NCBI RefSeq assembly: GCF_001278075.1
Contig: NZ_CP011340.1
Coordinates: 3,658,001 to 3,722,000 of the forward strand
Reading direction: 5' to 3'
DNA length: 64,000 bases
Source: Streptomyces pristinaespiralis
Lineage (GTDB): Bacteria > Actinomycetota > Actinomycetes > Streptomycetales > Streptomycetaceae
Of this stretch, positions 57,363 through 64,000 are shown piece after piece. The position numbers and the translations under genes are program-made. The first letter of the stretch is position 1. Each line of letters begins with the position of its first letter. The notes below the pieces were generated by a model. That model was given only the letters and a program-made list of their open reading frames with translations. It was not told the origin of the DNA and ran no database searches.

Positions 57363-58385
57363 TCAGTACTGCTCGGTCTCGACGAAGCCCGCGTCCGCGT
57401 CGTCGTCGGCGCCGAAGGCGTCGGCGGCGGCGGTCGGGTCGAATCCGGGCGGGCTGTCCTTGAGGGCCAGGCCCATGCCGGCCAGCTTCGCCTTGACCTC
57501 GTCGATCGACTTCGCACCGAAGTTGCGGATGTCGAGCAGGTCGGCCTCGGAGCGCGCCACGAGCTCACCCACGGAGTGGATGCCCTCACGCTTGAGGCAG
57601 TTGTACGAACGAACGGTGAGCTCGAGCTCCTCGATCGGCAGCGCCAGGTCGGCGGCAAGGGCGGCGTCCGTGGGGGACGGGCCCATGTCGATGCCCTCGG
57701 CGTCGATGTTGAGCTCACGGGCCAGACCGAACAGCTCGACCAGGGTCTTACCGGCGGACGCCATGGCGTCACGCGGGCGCATGGCCTGCTTGGTCTCGAC
57801 GTCGACGATCAGCTTGTCGAAGTCGGTGCGCTGCTCGACTCGGGTCGCCTCGACCTTGTAGGTGACCTTGAGGACCGGCGAGTAGATGGAGTCGACCGGG
57901 ATACGGCCGATCTCCTGGCCCACCTGCTTGTTCTGCACGGCGGAGACGTAGCCGCGACCGCGCTCGACGGTCAGCTCCATCTCCAGCTTGCCCTTGCCGT
58001 TGAGCGTGGCGAGCACCAGGTCGGGGTTGTGCACCTCGACACCGGCCGGCGGGGCGATGTCAGCAGCGGTGACCAGGCCGGGACCCTGCTTGCGCAGGTA
58101 CATCACGACCGGCTCGTCGTGCTCCGAGGAGACGACCAGCTGCTTGATGTTCAGGATGAGGTCGGTGACGTCCTCCTTGACGCCCGGCACGGTGGTGAAC
58201 TCGTGCAGGACACCGTCGATGCGGATGGACGTGACGGCCGCACCCGGGATCGAGGAGAGGAGCGTACGGCGGAGCGAGTTGCCGAGGGTGTAACCGAAGC
58301 CCGGCTCGAGGGGCTCGATCACGAACCGCGAGCGGTACTCGTCGACGACCTCTTCGGTCAGCGAGGGACGCTGAGCGATAAGCAT
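57363..58385 (-). CDS. rpoA: RNA polymerase alpha subunit
   Basis: Alpha starts assembly of RNA polymerase, and its C-terminal domain contacts upstream DNA and activators. The 340-residue protein has the N-terminal dimer domain ([20 protein letters not shown]), a short acidic linker, and the helix-hairpin-helix C-terminal domain ([26 protein letters not shown]). It ends in an acidic tail. It lies 142 bases after rpsK. Confidence 0.98.
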   Translation of the reverse strand: MLIAQRPSLTEEVVDEYRSRFVIEPLEPGFGYTLGNSLRRTLLSSIPGAAVTSIRIDGVLHEFTTVPGVKEDVTDLILNIKQLVVSSEHDEPVVMYLRKQGPGLVTAADIAPPAGVEVHNPDLVLATLNGKGKLEMELTVERGRGYVSAVQNKQVGQEIGRIPVDSIYSPVLKVTYKVEATRVEQRTDFDKLIVDVETKQAMRPRDAMASAGKTLVELFGLARELNIDAEGIDMGPSPTDAALAADLALPIEELELTVRSYNCLKREGIHSVGELVARSEADLLDIRNFGAKSIDEVKAKLAGMGLALKDSPPGFDPTAAADAFGADDDADAGFVETEQY

Positions 58386-58453
58386 GGTGTGTTTCCTTCA
58401 GTCATGGATGCCCGCTATTTGACACCCGACAGGTACTGCGTACTGCAAGGGTA

Positions 58454-58488
58454 CGGGCGGTACGCCCCCAGATGGGACCTACCGCCCG
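58454..58488 (-). other. Hairpin between rpsK and rpoA
   Basis: CGGGCGGTA pairs with TACCGCCCG across a 17-base loop, 39 bases past the rpsK stop. In many bacteria rpsD sits in this gap; here there is only this hairpin, possibly an attenuator. Confidence 0.4.
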
Positions 58489-58527
58489 AAAGCCCTACGT
58501 CGACCAGGATGCGTCCCGCACCCAGGG

Positions 58528-58932
58528 TCAGACGCGCCTCCGCTTGGGGGGACGGCAGCCGTTGTGCGGCGTGGGGGTGACGTCCTGGATCGAGCCGACC
58601 TCGAGGCCGGTGGCCTGGAGGGAGCGGATCGCGGTCTCACGGCCGGAGCCGGGACCCTTGACGAAGACGTCGACCTTGCGCATGCCGTGCTCCTGCGCGC
58701 GACGGGCGGCCGACTCGGCGGCCATCTGCGCGGCGAAGGGGGTGGACTTGCGCGAGCCCTTGAAGCCGACGTGGCCGGCGGAGGCCCAGGAGATCACGTT
58801 GCCGCTCGGGTCCGTGATGGACACGATCGTGTTGTTGAACGTGCTCTTGATGTGCGCGTGGCCGTGAGCGACGTTCTTCTTTTCCTTGCGGCGCACCTTC
58901 TTGGCAGCGCCCTGACGACCCTTGGGGGGCAT
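58528..58932 (-). CDS. rpsK: 30S ribosomal protein S11
   Basis: The 134-residue S11 has [19 protein letters not shown], the [17 protein letters not shown] segment and the C-terminal [13 protein letters not shown], all normal. It follows rpsM by 67 bases in the alpha operon. Confidence 0.98.
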   Translation of the reverse strand: MPPKGRQGAAKKVRRKEKKNVAHGHAHIKSTFNNTIVSITDPSGNVISWASAGHVGFKGSRKSTPFAAQMAAESAARRAQEHGMRKVDVFVKGPGSGRETAIRSLQATGLEVGSIQDVTPTPHNGCRPPKRRRV

Positions 58933-58999
58933 CTATTACTCCTACGGGGAGGTGGTCGGTCCTACAGCGAAGACCGCTTGGTAAAGCGTCCGCTGAGGA

Positions 59000-59380
59000 C
59001 TACTTCTTGCCCGGCTTCTTCTTACCGGCGATGGCGCGACGCGGGCCCTTGCGGGTACGGGCGTTCGTGCTGGTCCGCTGTCCGTGCACGGGCAGGCCAC
59101 GACGGTGACGGATGCCCTGGTAGCACTGGATCTCGATCTTGCGGCGAATGTCGCCCTGGATCTCGCGGCGGAGGTCACCCTCGGTCTGGAGGTTGGCGTC
59201 CACGTACTCGCGGATCTTGACCAGGTCCTCTTCGGCCAGGTCACGAACGCGGGTGTTCGGGTTCACGCCGGTCGAGGCGAGGATCTCCTTGGACCGGGTA
59301 CGCCCGATACCGAAGACGTAGGTGAGTGCGATCTCCACACGCTTCTCGCGCGGGATGTCAACACCGGAAACGCGTGCCAT
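59000..59380 (-). CDS. rpsM: 30S ribosomal protein S13
   Basis: The 126-residue S13 has [20 protein letters not shown], the [11 protein letters not shown] helix-turn region and the [16 protein letters not shown] tail. It follows rpmJ with about 185 bases between. Confidence 0.98.
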   Translation of the reverse strand: MARVSGVDIPREKRVEIALTYVFGIGRTRSKEILASTGVNPNTRVRDLAEEDLVKIREYVDANLQTEGDLRREIQGDIRRKIEIQCYQGIRHRRGLPVHGQRTSTNARTRKGPRRAIAGKKKPGKK

Positions 59381-59565
59381 TCAATGGCTCCTGTGTGTTC
59401 GGGGGTCTGCCACAGAACCGCTCCCCGTTCGCCGTACGAGGTACGAGCGAGGTCCCCGGCCCCCGCCGGAGGTGCCGCCGACCCTTGCGGGCTGGGCGGG
59501 TTCTGCGTATGTACGTATTGCTTGCGTCGCGCGAAGAACTGCGGGTGCAGGTCGGTCGGCGTGCG

Positions 59566-59679
59566 TCAGCCCTGGCGCTGCTTGTGGCGCAGGTTGTCGC
59601 AGATGACCATGACCCGGCCGTGACGGCGGATCACCTTGCACTTGTCGCAGATCTTCTTGACGCTCGGCTTGACCTTCAT
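59566..59679 (-). CDS. rpmJ: 50S ribosomal protein L36
   Basis: The 37-codon gene encodes [20 protein letters not shown] and then [17 protein letters not shown]. Cys11, Cys14, Cys27 and His32 form the zinc ribbon, so this is the zinc-binding (C+) form. Streptomyces commonly has a second, zinc-free L36 elsewhere for zinc starvation. It lies 57 bases after infA. Confidence 0.96.
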   Translation of the reverse strand: MKVKPSVKKICDKCKVIRRHGRVMVICDNLRHKQRQG

Positions 59680-59736
59680 GGGATGTGAGGTTCTCCGGGT
59701 CAGTGCCGACACCCCGCGATGGGGGTGCGACAAGAT

Positions 59737-59958
59737 CTACTTGTACCGGTAGACGATCCGGCCACGCGTCAGGTCGTACGGGGAGAGCTCCACGACGACC
59801 CGGTCGTCCGGGAGGATACGGATGTAGTGCATCCGCATCTTGCCGGAGATGTGCGCGAGGACCTTGTGACCGTTCTGGAGCTCCACCTTGAACATGGCGT
59901 TCGGGAGGGACTCGATCACGGTGCCCTCGATTTCGATGGCACCTTGCTTCTTGGCCAC
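59737..59958 (-). CDS. infA: Translation initiation factor IF-1
   Basis: The 73-residue OB-fold protein ([49 protein letters not shown]) binds the 30S A site during initiation. It starts at the GTG at 59958, with AAAGGCGAAGC upstream; the frame continues to 60015 without support. A probable promoter lies about 80 bases upstream. Confidence 0.97.
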   Translation of the reverse strand: MAKKQGAIEIEGTVIESLPNAMFKVELQNGHKVLAHISGKMRMHYIRILPDDRVVVELSPYDLTRGRIVYRYK

Positions 59959-60038
59959 GCTTCGCCTTTCGAATCGGCTACCTTGATCGACTCCCGTCCC
60001 CGCGTGCGGACACACGGGTACACGAGAGCCGACGCATC

Positions 60039-60068
60039 AGTCTACGTCAGGCCATTCGAAAAGACGAA
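60039..60068 (-). promoter_or_regulatory. Probable infA promoter
   Basis: TTCGTC (60068-60063) and TAGACT (60044-60039) on the minus strand are 18 bases apart, about 80 bases before infA. The -10 is good and the -35 weak. Confidence 0.5.
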
Positions 60069-60142
60069 TCCGGCAAGTTTGCCCAACGTAGGAGATCGTT
60101 AAGCGGCGTGCGCGACGGAAGACGCGCGGCGGCCGCCGCGCG

Positions 60143-60979
60143 TCATGCCAGCGGGTCCGGTGCCGCCGTGATGCCCAGCTCAGCCAGCTTCGCCCTGCCG
60201 CCGTCGTGGGCGGTCAGGACCAGCGGGCCCTCCTCGGTCAGCGCGACGGAGTGCTCCCAGTGCGAGGACCAGGTGCCGTCGGTGGTGATGACCGTCCAGT
60301 CGTCGGAGAGGACCTCCGTGTGCGGCGTGCCGAGCGACACCATCGGCTCGATGGCCAGGCAGAAGCCGGGGACCAGCTTCGGGCCCTTGCCGCGCTTGCG
60401 CGAGACGTAGTTCAGCAGGTGCGGGTCCATGTGCATCTCGGTGCCGATGCCGTGGCCGCCGTAGTCCTCGATGATCCCGTACTTGCCGGTCGCGGGACGC
60501 GGCTGGCGGCGGATGTAGGTCTCGATGGCACGGGAGACGTCGACGAGCCGGTTGCCGTTCTTCATCGCTGCGATGCCGGCCCACATCGACTCCTCGGTCA
60601 CCCGGGACAGCTCGAGGAGCTCCGGAGCGTGCCCGCTGCCCACGAAGGCCGTGTAGGCGGCGTCCCCGTGCCAGCCGTCGACGATGGCGCCGCAGTCGAT
60701 GGAGATGATGTCGCCGTCCTTGAGGACGGTCTTGTCGTCCGGGATGCCATGGACGACGACCTCGTTGACCGAGGTGCAGATCGTCGCGGGGAAGCCCCCG
60801 TAGCCGAGGAAGTTCGACTTCGCGCCGTGGTCGGCGATCACCTTGCGGGCGACCTCGTCGAGGTCCTTGGTCGTGGCGCCGGGCACCGCGGCCTCGCGGG
60901 TCGCGTCGTGGATGGCGGCGACGACCAGTCCCGCCTCGCGCATCTTCGCGATCTGCTCGGGGGTCTTGATCTGCACCAT
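60143..60979 (-). CDS. map: Methionine aminopeptidase, type I
   Basis: Map removes the first methionine from new proteins. The 278-residue protein has the five metal ligands of the family, seen in ISIDCGAIVDGWHGDAA (two Asp), GGHGIGTEMH (His), and the two Glu of AIEPMVS and the C-terminal part. The ATG at 60979 is preceded by AAAGG; the GTG of the next codon (60976) is an alternative. It follows adk across a strong hairpin. Confidence 0.95.
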   Translation of the reverse strand: MVQIKTPEQIAKMREAGLVVAAIHDATREAAVPGATTKDLDEVARKVIADHGAKSNFLGYGGFPATICTSVNEVVVHGIPDDKTVLKDGDIISIDCGAIVDGWHGDAAYTAFVGSGHAPELLELSRVTEESMWAGIAAMKNGNRLVDVSRAIETYIRRQPRPATGKYGIIEDYGGHGIGTEMHMDPHLLNYVSRKRGKGPKLVPGFCLAIEPMVSLGTPHTEVLSDDWTVITTDGTWSSHWEHSVALTEEGPLVLTAHDGGRAKLAELGITAAPDPLA

Positions 60980-61026
60980 TGCGGCGGGCGCCTTTCTGGA
61001 CAAGTGGTTCCGGGCTTATCAACGAT

Positions 61027-61059
61027 ACGGCCGCGGCGTCCGAAGGACACCGCGGCCGT
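61027..61059 (-). terminator. Strong hairpin between adk and map
   Basis: A 15-bp stem (ACGGCCGCGG then TGTCC, with one G-U pair) closes on a TTC loop, 30 bases past the adk stop. It should end or reduce transcription from the spc operon into map. Confidence 0.75.
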
Positions 61060-61088
61060 AACTCTCGAGAGAACTGCCTCGCAGGTGC

Positions 61089-61754
61089 TCAGGCCTGGGC
61101 GGCCTTGTCCACCTGGAGGGCCTCCATCGCCCGGGCGGTCACATCGGTGACCTTGCCGAGCGCGGAGATGGTGACCACCAGGCCCTGGGACCTGTAGTAG
61201 TCGATGATCGGCTCGGTCTGCGTGTGGTAGACCTCGAGCCGCTTGCGGACCGTCTCCTCCGAGTCGTCGTCGCGCTGGTACAGCTCGCCGCCGCACTCGT
61301 CGCAGACGCCCTCGGCCTTGGCCGGGGAGTACGTCACGTGGAAGACGTGCGCGCTGTTGTTGCGGCACACACGGCGTCCGGCGATCCGCTTGACGACCTC
61401 GTCCTCGGGGACCTCCAGGTCGAGCACGGCGTCCAGCTGGACGCCCTCGCCCTTGAGCATCTCGTCCAGCGCCTCGGCCTGGCCCACGTTGCGCGGGAAG
61501 CCGTCGAGCAGGAAGCCGCCCACGGCGTCCGGCTGGGACATGCGGTCCTTGGCCATCCCGATGGTCACCTCGTCGGGGACCAGGTTGCCGGCGTCCATGT
61601 ACGCCTTGGCCTGCTTCCCCAGCTCGGTGCCCTGGGAGATGTTGGCGCGGAACAGGTCGCCCGTGGAGATGTGCGGGATCGACAGGTTCTTGGCGAGGAA
61701 CGCAGCCTGCGTCCCTTTCCCGGCACCGGGCGGTCCGACGAGGACGATTCGCAT
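61089..61754 (-). CDS. adk: Adenylate kinase
   Basis: Adk balances ATP, ADP and AMP. The 221-residue protein has the P-loop [12 protein letters not shown], the AMP-binding [10 protein letters not shown] and GFPRN, and a long LID domain with one cysteine (RRVCRNNS) and a CDEC pair, suggesting metal binding. The ATG overlaps the secY stop codon by one base (TGATG), giving coupling with secY. Confidence 0.96.
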   Translation of the reverse strand: MRIVLVGPPGAGKGTQAAFLAKNLSIPHISTGDLFRANISQGTELGKQAKAYMDAGNLVPDEVTIGMAKDRMSQPDAVGGFLLDGFPRNVGQAEALDEMLKGEGVQLDAVLDLEVPEDEVVKRIAGRRVCRNNSAHVFHVTYSPAKAEGVCDECGGELYQRDDDSEETVRKRLEVYHTQTEPIIDYYRSQGLVVTISALGKVTDVTARAMEALQVDKAAQA

Positions 61755-63073
61755 CAGCGGAGGAACCCTTCGTAATTGCGCTGCTGGAGCTGGCTCTCGA
61801 TCTGCTTCACGGTCTCCAGACCCACACCCACGATGATGAGGATGCTCGTCCCGCCGAACGGGAAGTTCTGGTTCGCGCCGCCGAAGCCTGCCAACGCCAT
61901 CGTCGGGACAAGAGCAATCAGACCCAGGTACAGCGAGCCCGGCCAAGTGATCCTGTTGAGCACGTAGCTCAGATACTCGGCAGTAGGTCGACCGGCCCGG
62001 ATACCCGGGATGAAGCCACCATACTTCTTCATGTTGTCCGCGACTTCCTCGGGGTTGAACGAGATCGCCACATAGAAGAAGGCGAAGAACACGATCAGAA
62101 GGAAGTACGTGACGATGTAGTAGGGGTGATCACCCTTGACGAAGTGGGCTTCGATCCAGGTTTTCCAGCCGGACTGCGAGTTCGAGAACTGCGCGACGAG
62201 CGCCGGGATGTACAGCAGCGACGAGGCGAAGATGACGGGAATCACACCCGCCTGGTTCACCTTGAGCGGGATGTAGGTGGACGTACCGCCGTACGACCTG
62301 CGACCGATCATCCGCTTCGCGTACTGCACCGGGATGCGCCGCTGGGCCTGCTCGACGAAGACGACCAGCCCCACCATCACGAAGCCGATCAGGATGACCG
62401 TGCCGAACTCGATCCAGCCCTGGGCGAGCTTGCCGCTCTCCTTGATCGCCCACAGGGCGCCCGGGAAGCCGGCGGCGATCGAGATGAACATGAGGATCGA
62501 CATGCCGTTGCCGATGCCGCGGTCGGTGATGAGCTCACCGAGCCACATGACGGCCGCGGTACCGGCGGTCATGGTGACGACCATCACGATGGTGGTGAAG
62601 ATCGAGCGGTCCGGCACGATCTCGTTGCCGACGGGGCAGCTGGCGAAGAGCGCGCCGCTCCGGGCGGTGGCGACGAGGCCGGTACCCTGCAGCACCGCGA
62701 GCGCCACCGTCAGGTAACGCGTGTACTGCGTGATCTTCGCCGTGCCGGACTGACCCTCCTTCTTGAGGGCCTCCAGCCGCGGGATGACCACGGTCAGCAG
62801 CTGCAGGATGATGCTCGCCGTGATGTACGGCATGATGCCGAGCGCGAAGATGGTGATCTGCAGCAGCGCTCCGCCGCTGAACATGTTCACCAGCCCGAAC
62901 AGGCTGTTGTTGCCCTTCGTGGCCGCGTCGACACAGATCTGGACATTCTGATAACTGACACCGGGTACCGGGATGTGTGACCCGAGTCGGTACAGAACGA
63001 TGATGGCCAGTGTGAAGAGCAGCTTCTTGCGCAGGTCGGGCGTCTTGAACGCCCGGGCGAACGCGGTGAGCAC
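61754..63073 (-). CDS. secY: Protein translocase subunit SecY
   Basis: SecY is the channel of the Sec pathway. The 439-residue membrane protein has ten helices; [19 protein letters not shown] at the start, the plug region and the conserved cytoplasmic loop [10 protein letters not shown] (written in the sequence as [18 protein letters not shown]) are typical. It follows rplO with a 222-base gap containing a hairpin, and it overlaps adk. Confidence 0.97.
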   Translation of the reverse strand: MLTAFARAFKTPDLRKKLLFTLAIIVLYRLGSHIPVPGVSYQNVQICVDAATKGNNSLFGLVNMFSGGALLQITIFALGIMPYITASIILQLLTVVIPRLEALKKEGQSGTAKITQYTRYLTVALAVLQGTGLVATARSGALFASCPVGNEIVPDRSIFTTIVMVVTMTAGTAAVMWLGELITDRGIGNGMSILMFISIAAGFPGALWAIKESGKLAQGWIEFGTVILIGFVMVGLVVFVEQAQRRIPVQYAKRMIGRRSYGGTSTYIPLKVNQAGVIPVIFASSLLYIPALVAQFSNSQSGWKTWIEAHFVKGDHPYYIVTYFLLIVFFAFFYVAISFNPEEVADNMKKYGGFIPGIRAGRPTAEYLSYVLNRITWPGSLYLGLIALVPTMALAGFGGANQNFPFGGTSILIIVGVGLETVKQIESQLQQRNYEGFLR

Positions 63074-63236
63074 GGTGCCTCCTGCGACCCCCGCGCTACT
63101 GCGTCAGAGGTGACGGTCTTGAGGATCGACGAATACGTATCAGGCAAAATCCGCACGGGGCGCCAGTAGGCACACCGGGCTGAAGTTAACAACGCACGAC
63201 ACCTTACCGGCGACCGTGCCCCCCAAGGAACGACCA

Positions 63237-63270
63237 ACCGGGGATGCCCCTTATGAGAGGCATCCCCGGT
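63237..63270 (-). terminator. Hairpin between rplO and secY
   Basis: A 12-bp perfect stem (ACCGGGGATGCC) with a 10-base loop lies 25 bases past the rplO stop. It looks like a terminator or attenuator that lowers secY relative to the ribosomal genes. Confidence 0.7.
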
Positions 63271-63295
63271 CGGATGTTCAAGCCATCGAGTCGTC

Positions 63296-63751
63296 TCAGA
63301 CGAGCTCGGTGACGGTGCCGCCGGCGGCGGCAATCTTCTCCTTGGCGGAACCGGAGACGGCGTCGACCGTCACCTGCAGCGCCACGGAGATCTCGCCCTG
63401 GCCCAGGACCTTGACGAGGCTGTTCTTGCGCACGGCACCCTTGTCGACCAGGTCGGCAACGGTGACCTCGCCACCCTCGGGGTAGAGGGCCGCGAGCTTG
63501 TCCAGGTTCACGACCTGGTACTCGGTGCGGAACGGGTTCTTGAAGCCCTTGAGCTTCGGGAGACGCATGTGGAGGGGCATCTGCCCACCCTCGAAGCGCT
63601 CCGGAACCTGGTAACGGGCCTTGGTGCCCTTGGTACCACGACCGGCCGTCTTACCCTTCGACGCCTCACCACGACCGACACGGGTCTTGGCGGTCTTGGC
63701 GCCCGGGGCGGGACGGAGGTTGTGGACCTTCAGCGGGTTCTGCTCCGCCAT
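63296..63751 (-). CDS. rplO: 50S ribosomal protein L15
   Basis: The 151-residue L15 has [19 protein letters not shown], then the Gly/Lys-rich [14 protein letters not shown], and [19 protein letters not shown]. It starts one base after the rpmD stop in the spc operon. Confidence 0.98.
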   Translation of the reverse strand: MAEQNPLKVHNLRPAPGAKTAKTRVGRGEASKGKTAGRGTKGTKARYQVPERFEGGQMPLHMRLPKLKGFKNPFRTEYQVVNLDKLAALYPEGGEVTVADLVDKGAVRKNSLVKVLGQGEISVALQVTVDAVSGSAKEKIAAAGGTVTELV

Positions 63752-63752
63752 G

Positions 63753-63935
63753 TCAGTCGACCTCCTCGACCGTCACGAGGTGGCGGACGGTGTGAACCAT
63801 TCCGCGGAACTCGGGGCGGTCCTCCTTGACGACCACGTCGTTCAGGCGCTTGAGCCCGAGCGAACGCAGGGTGTCACGGTGGTTCTGCTTGCTGCCGATG
63901 TACGACTTCGTCTGCGTGATCTTGAGGCGGGCCAT
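63753..63935 (-). CDS. rpmD: 50S ribosomal protein L30
   Basis: The 60-residue L30 has [20 protein letters not shown], then [12 protein letters not shown], and MVHTVRHLV near the end. Its ATG overlaps the rpsE stop (TAATG), giving coupling. Confidence 0.98.
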   Translation of the reverse strand: MARLKITQTKSYIGSKQNHRDTLRSLGLKRLNDVVVKEDRPEFRGMVHTVRHLVTVEEVD

Positions 63936-64000
63936 TACGCACCCGCTCCCGCACGCGCACGGAGCAGAGCCGCGGGGGCGACGTCCTCGAGGGGCAGACC
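63935..64000 (-). CDS. rpsE: 30S ribosomal protein S5, C-terminal end only
   Basis: The last 21 codons and stop of S5 are in the window: [20 protein letters not shown] and a final Ala. The stop TAA overlaps the rpmD ATG. The position before rpmD and the [13 protein letters not shown] end fit S5; the rest lies beyond the right edge. Confidence 0.9.
   Translation of the reverse strand, partial: GLPLEDVAPAALLRARAGAGA

Overview
The window is a piece of a very GC-rich actinobacterial chromosome, almost certainly Streptomyces. It carries the developmental regulators bldM and whiD next to the sigma gene shbA, a groES-groEL pair under two CIRCE operators with a His-rich GroEL tail, an LAxTG sortase substrate, and the rplM-rpsI-glmM / spc-alpha ribosomal block. 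From memory, the gene order matches the S. coelicolor SCO4719-SCO4778 interval; that is recall, not a search. I see no tRNA, rRNA, CRISPR array, transposase or prophage. Most genes are on the minus strand, so the window reads in reverse.

Region by region: 1-6863 holds three Ser/Thr kinase-type genes (a truncated kinase, a membrane pseudokinase and a membrane kinase). 7164-11020 has glpD, a nucleotide-sugar dehydrogenase homologue lacking catalytic residues, and a small membrane protein. 11163-16321 has guaB3, guaB, shbA, bldM and whiD, with a sequence matching the sigma-BldN consensus ahead of bldM. 16538-22275 has a LysR regulator, a MOSC protein, an SDR, a SnoaL-like protein and groESL. 22276-24507 has a polysaccharide deacetylase and a methyltransferase.

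24604-29634 is the most interesting accessory region. Two WXG100 proteins are followed by a 657-residue WXG-type protein ending in what looks like an RNase A-like (CdiA-CT type) toxin domain, then by candidate immunity genes and a second, displaced RNase A-like cassette with a CdiI-like gene. I read it as a type VII secretion polymorphic toxin island; no secretion apparatus genes are present here.

29665-32346 has a membrane protein, an ECF42-like sigma factor with its DGPF partner, and a small gene coupled to tsaD. 32343-41473 is a housekeeping string: tsaD, rimI, tsaB, (plus-strand exported protein), tsaE, alpha/beta hydrolase, alr, nnr and acpS, interrupted by a non-coding array of about 187-bp repeats (40370-41085). 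41481-49697 has glmS, a lipoprotein, a DrrAB-type ABC exporter, coaA, a DUF389 protein and glmM. 49834-64000 has rpsI-rplM, an ABC-F protein, two surface proteins, then truA, rplQ, rpoA, rpsK, rpsM, rpmJ, infA, map, adk, secY, rplO, rpmD and the end of rpsE, with several intercistronic hairpins.

Functionally, the housekeeping part joins translation (ribosomal proteins, IF-1, RNA polymerase alpha, t6A tRNA modification by TsaB/D/E), secretion (SecY), cell wall precursor supply (GlmS, GlmM, Alr) and cofactor supply (CoaA, AcpS, Nnr). The other part holds regulation (kinases, ShbA, BldM, WhiD, ECF42) and contact-dependent competition.
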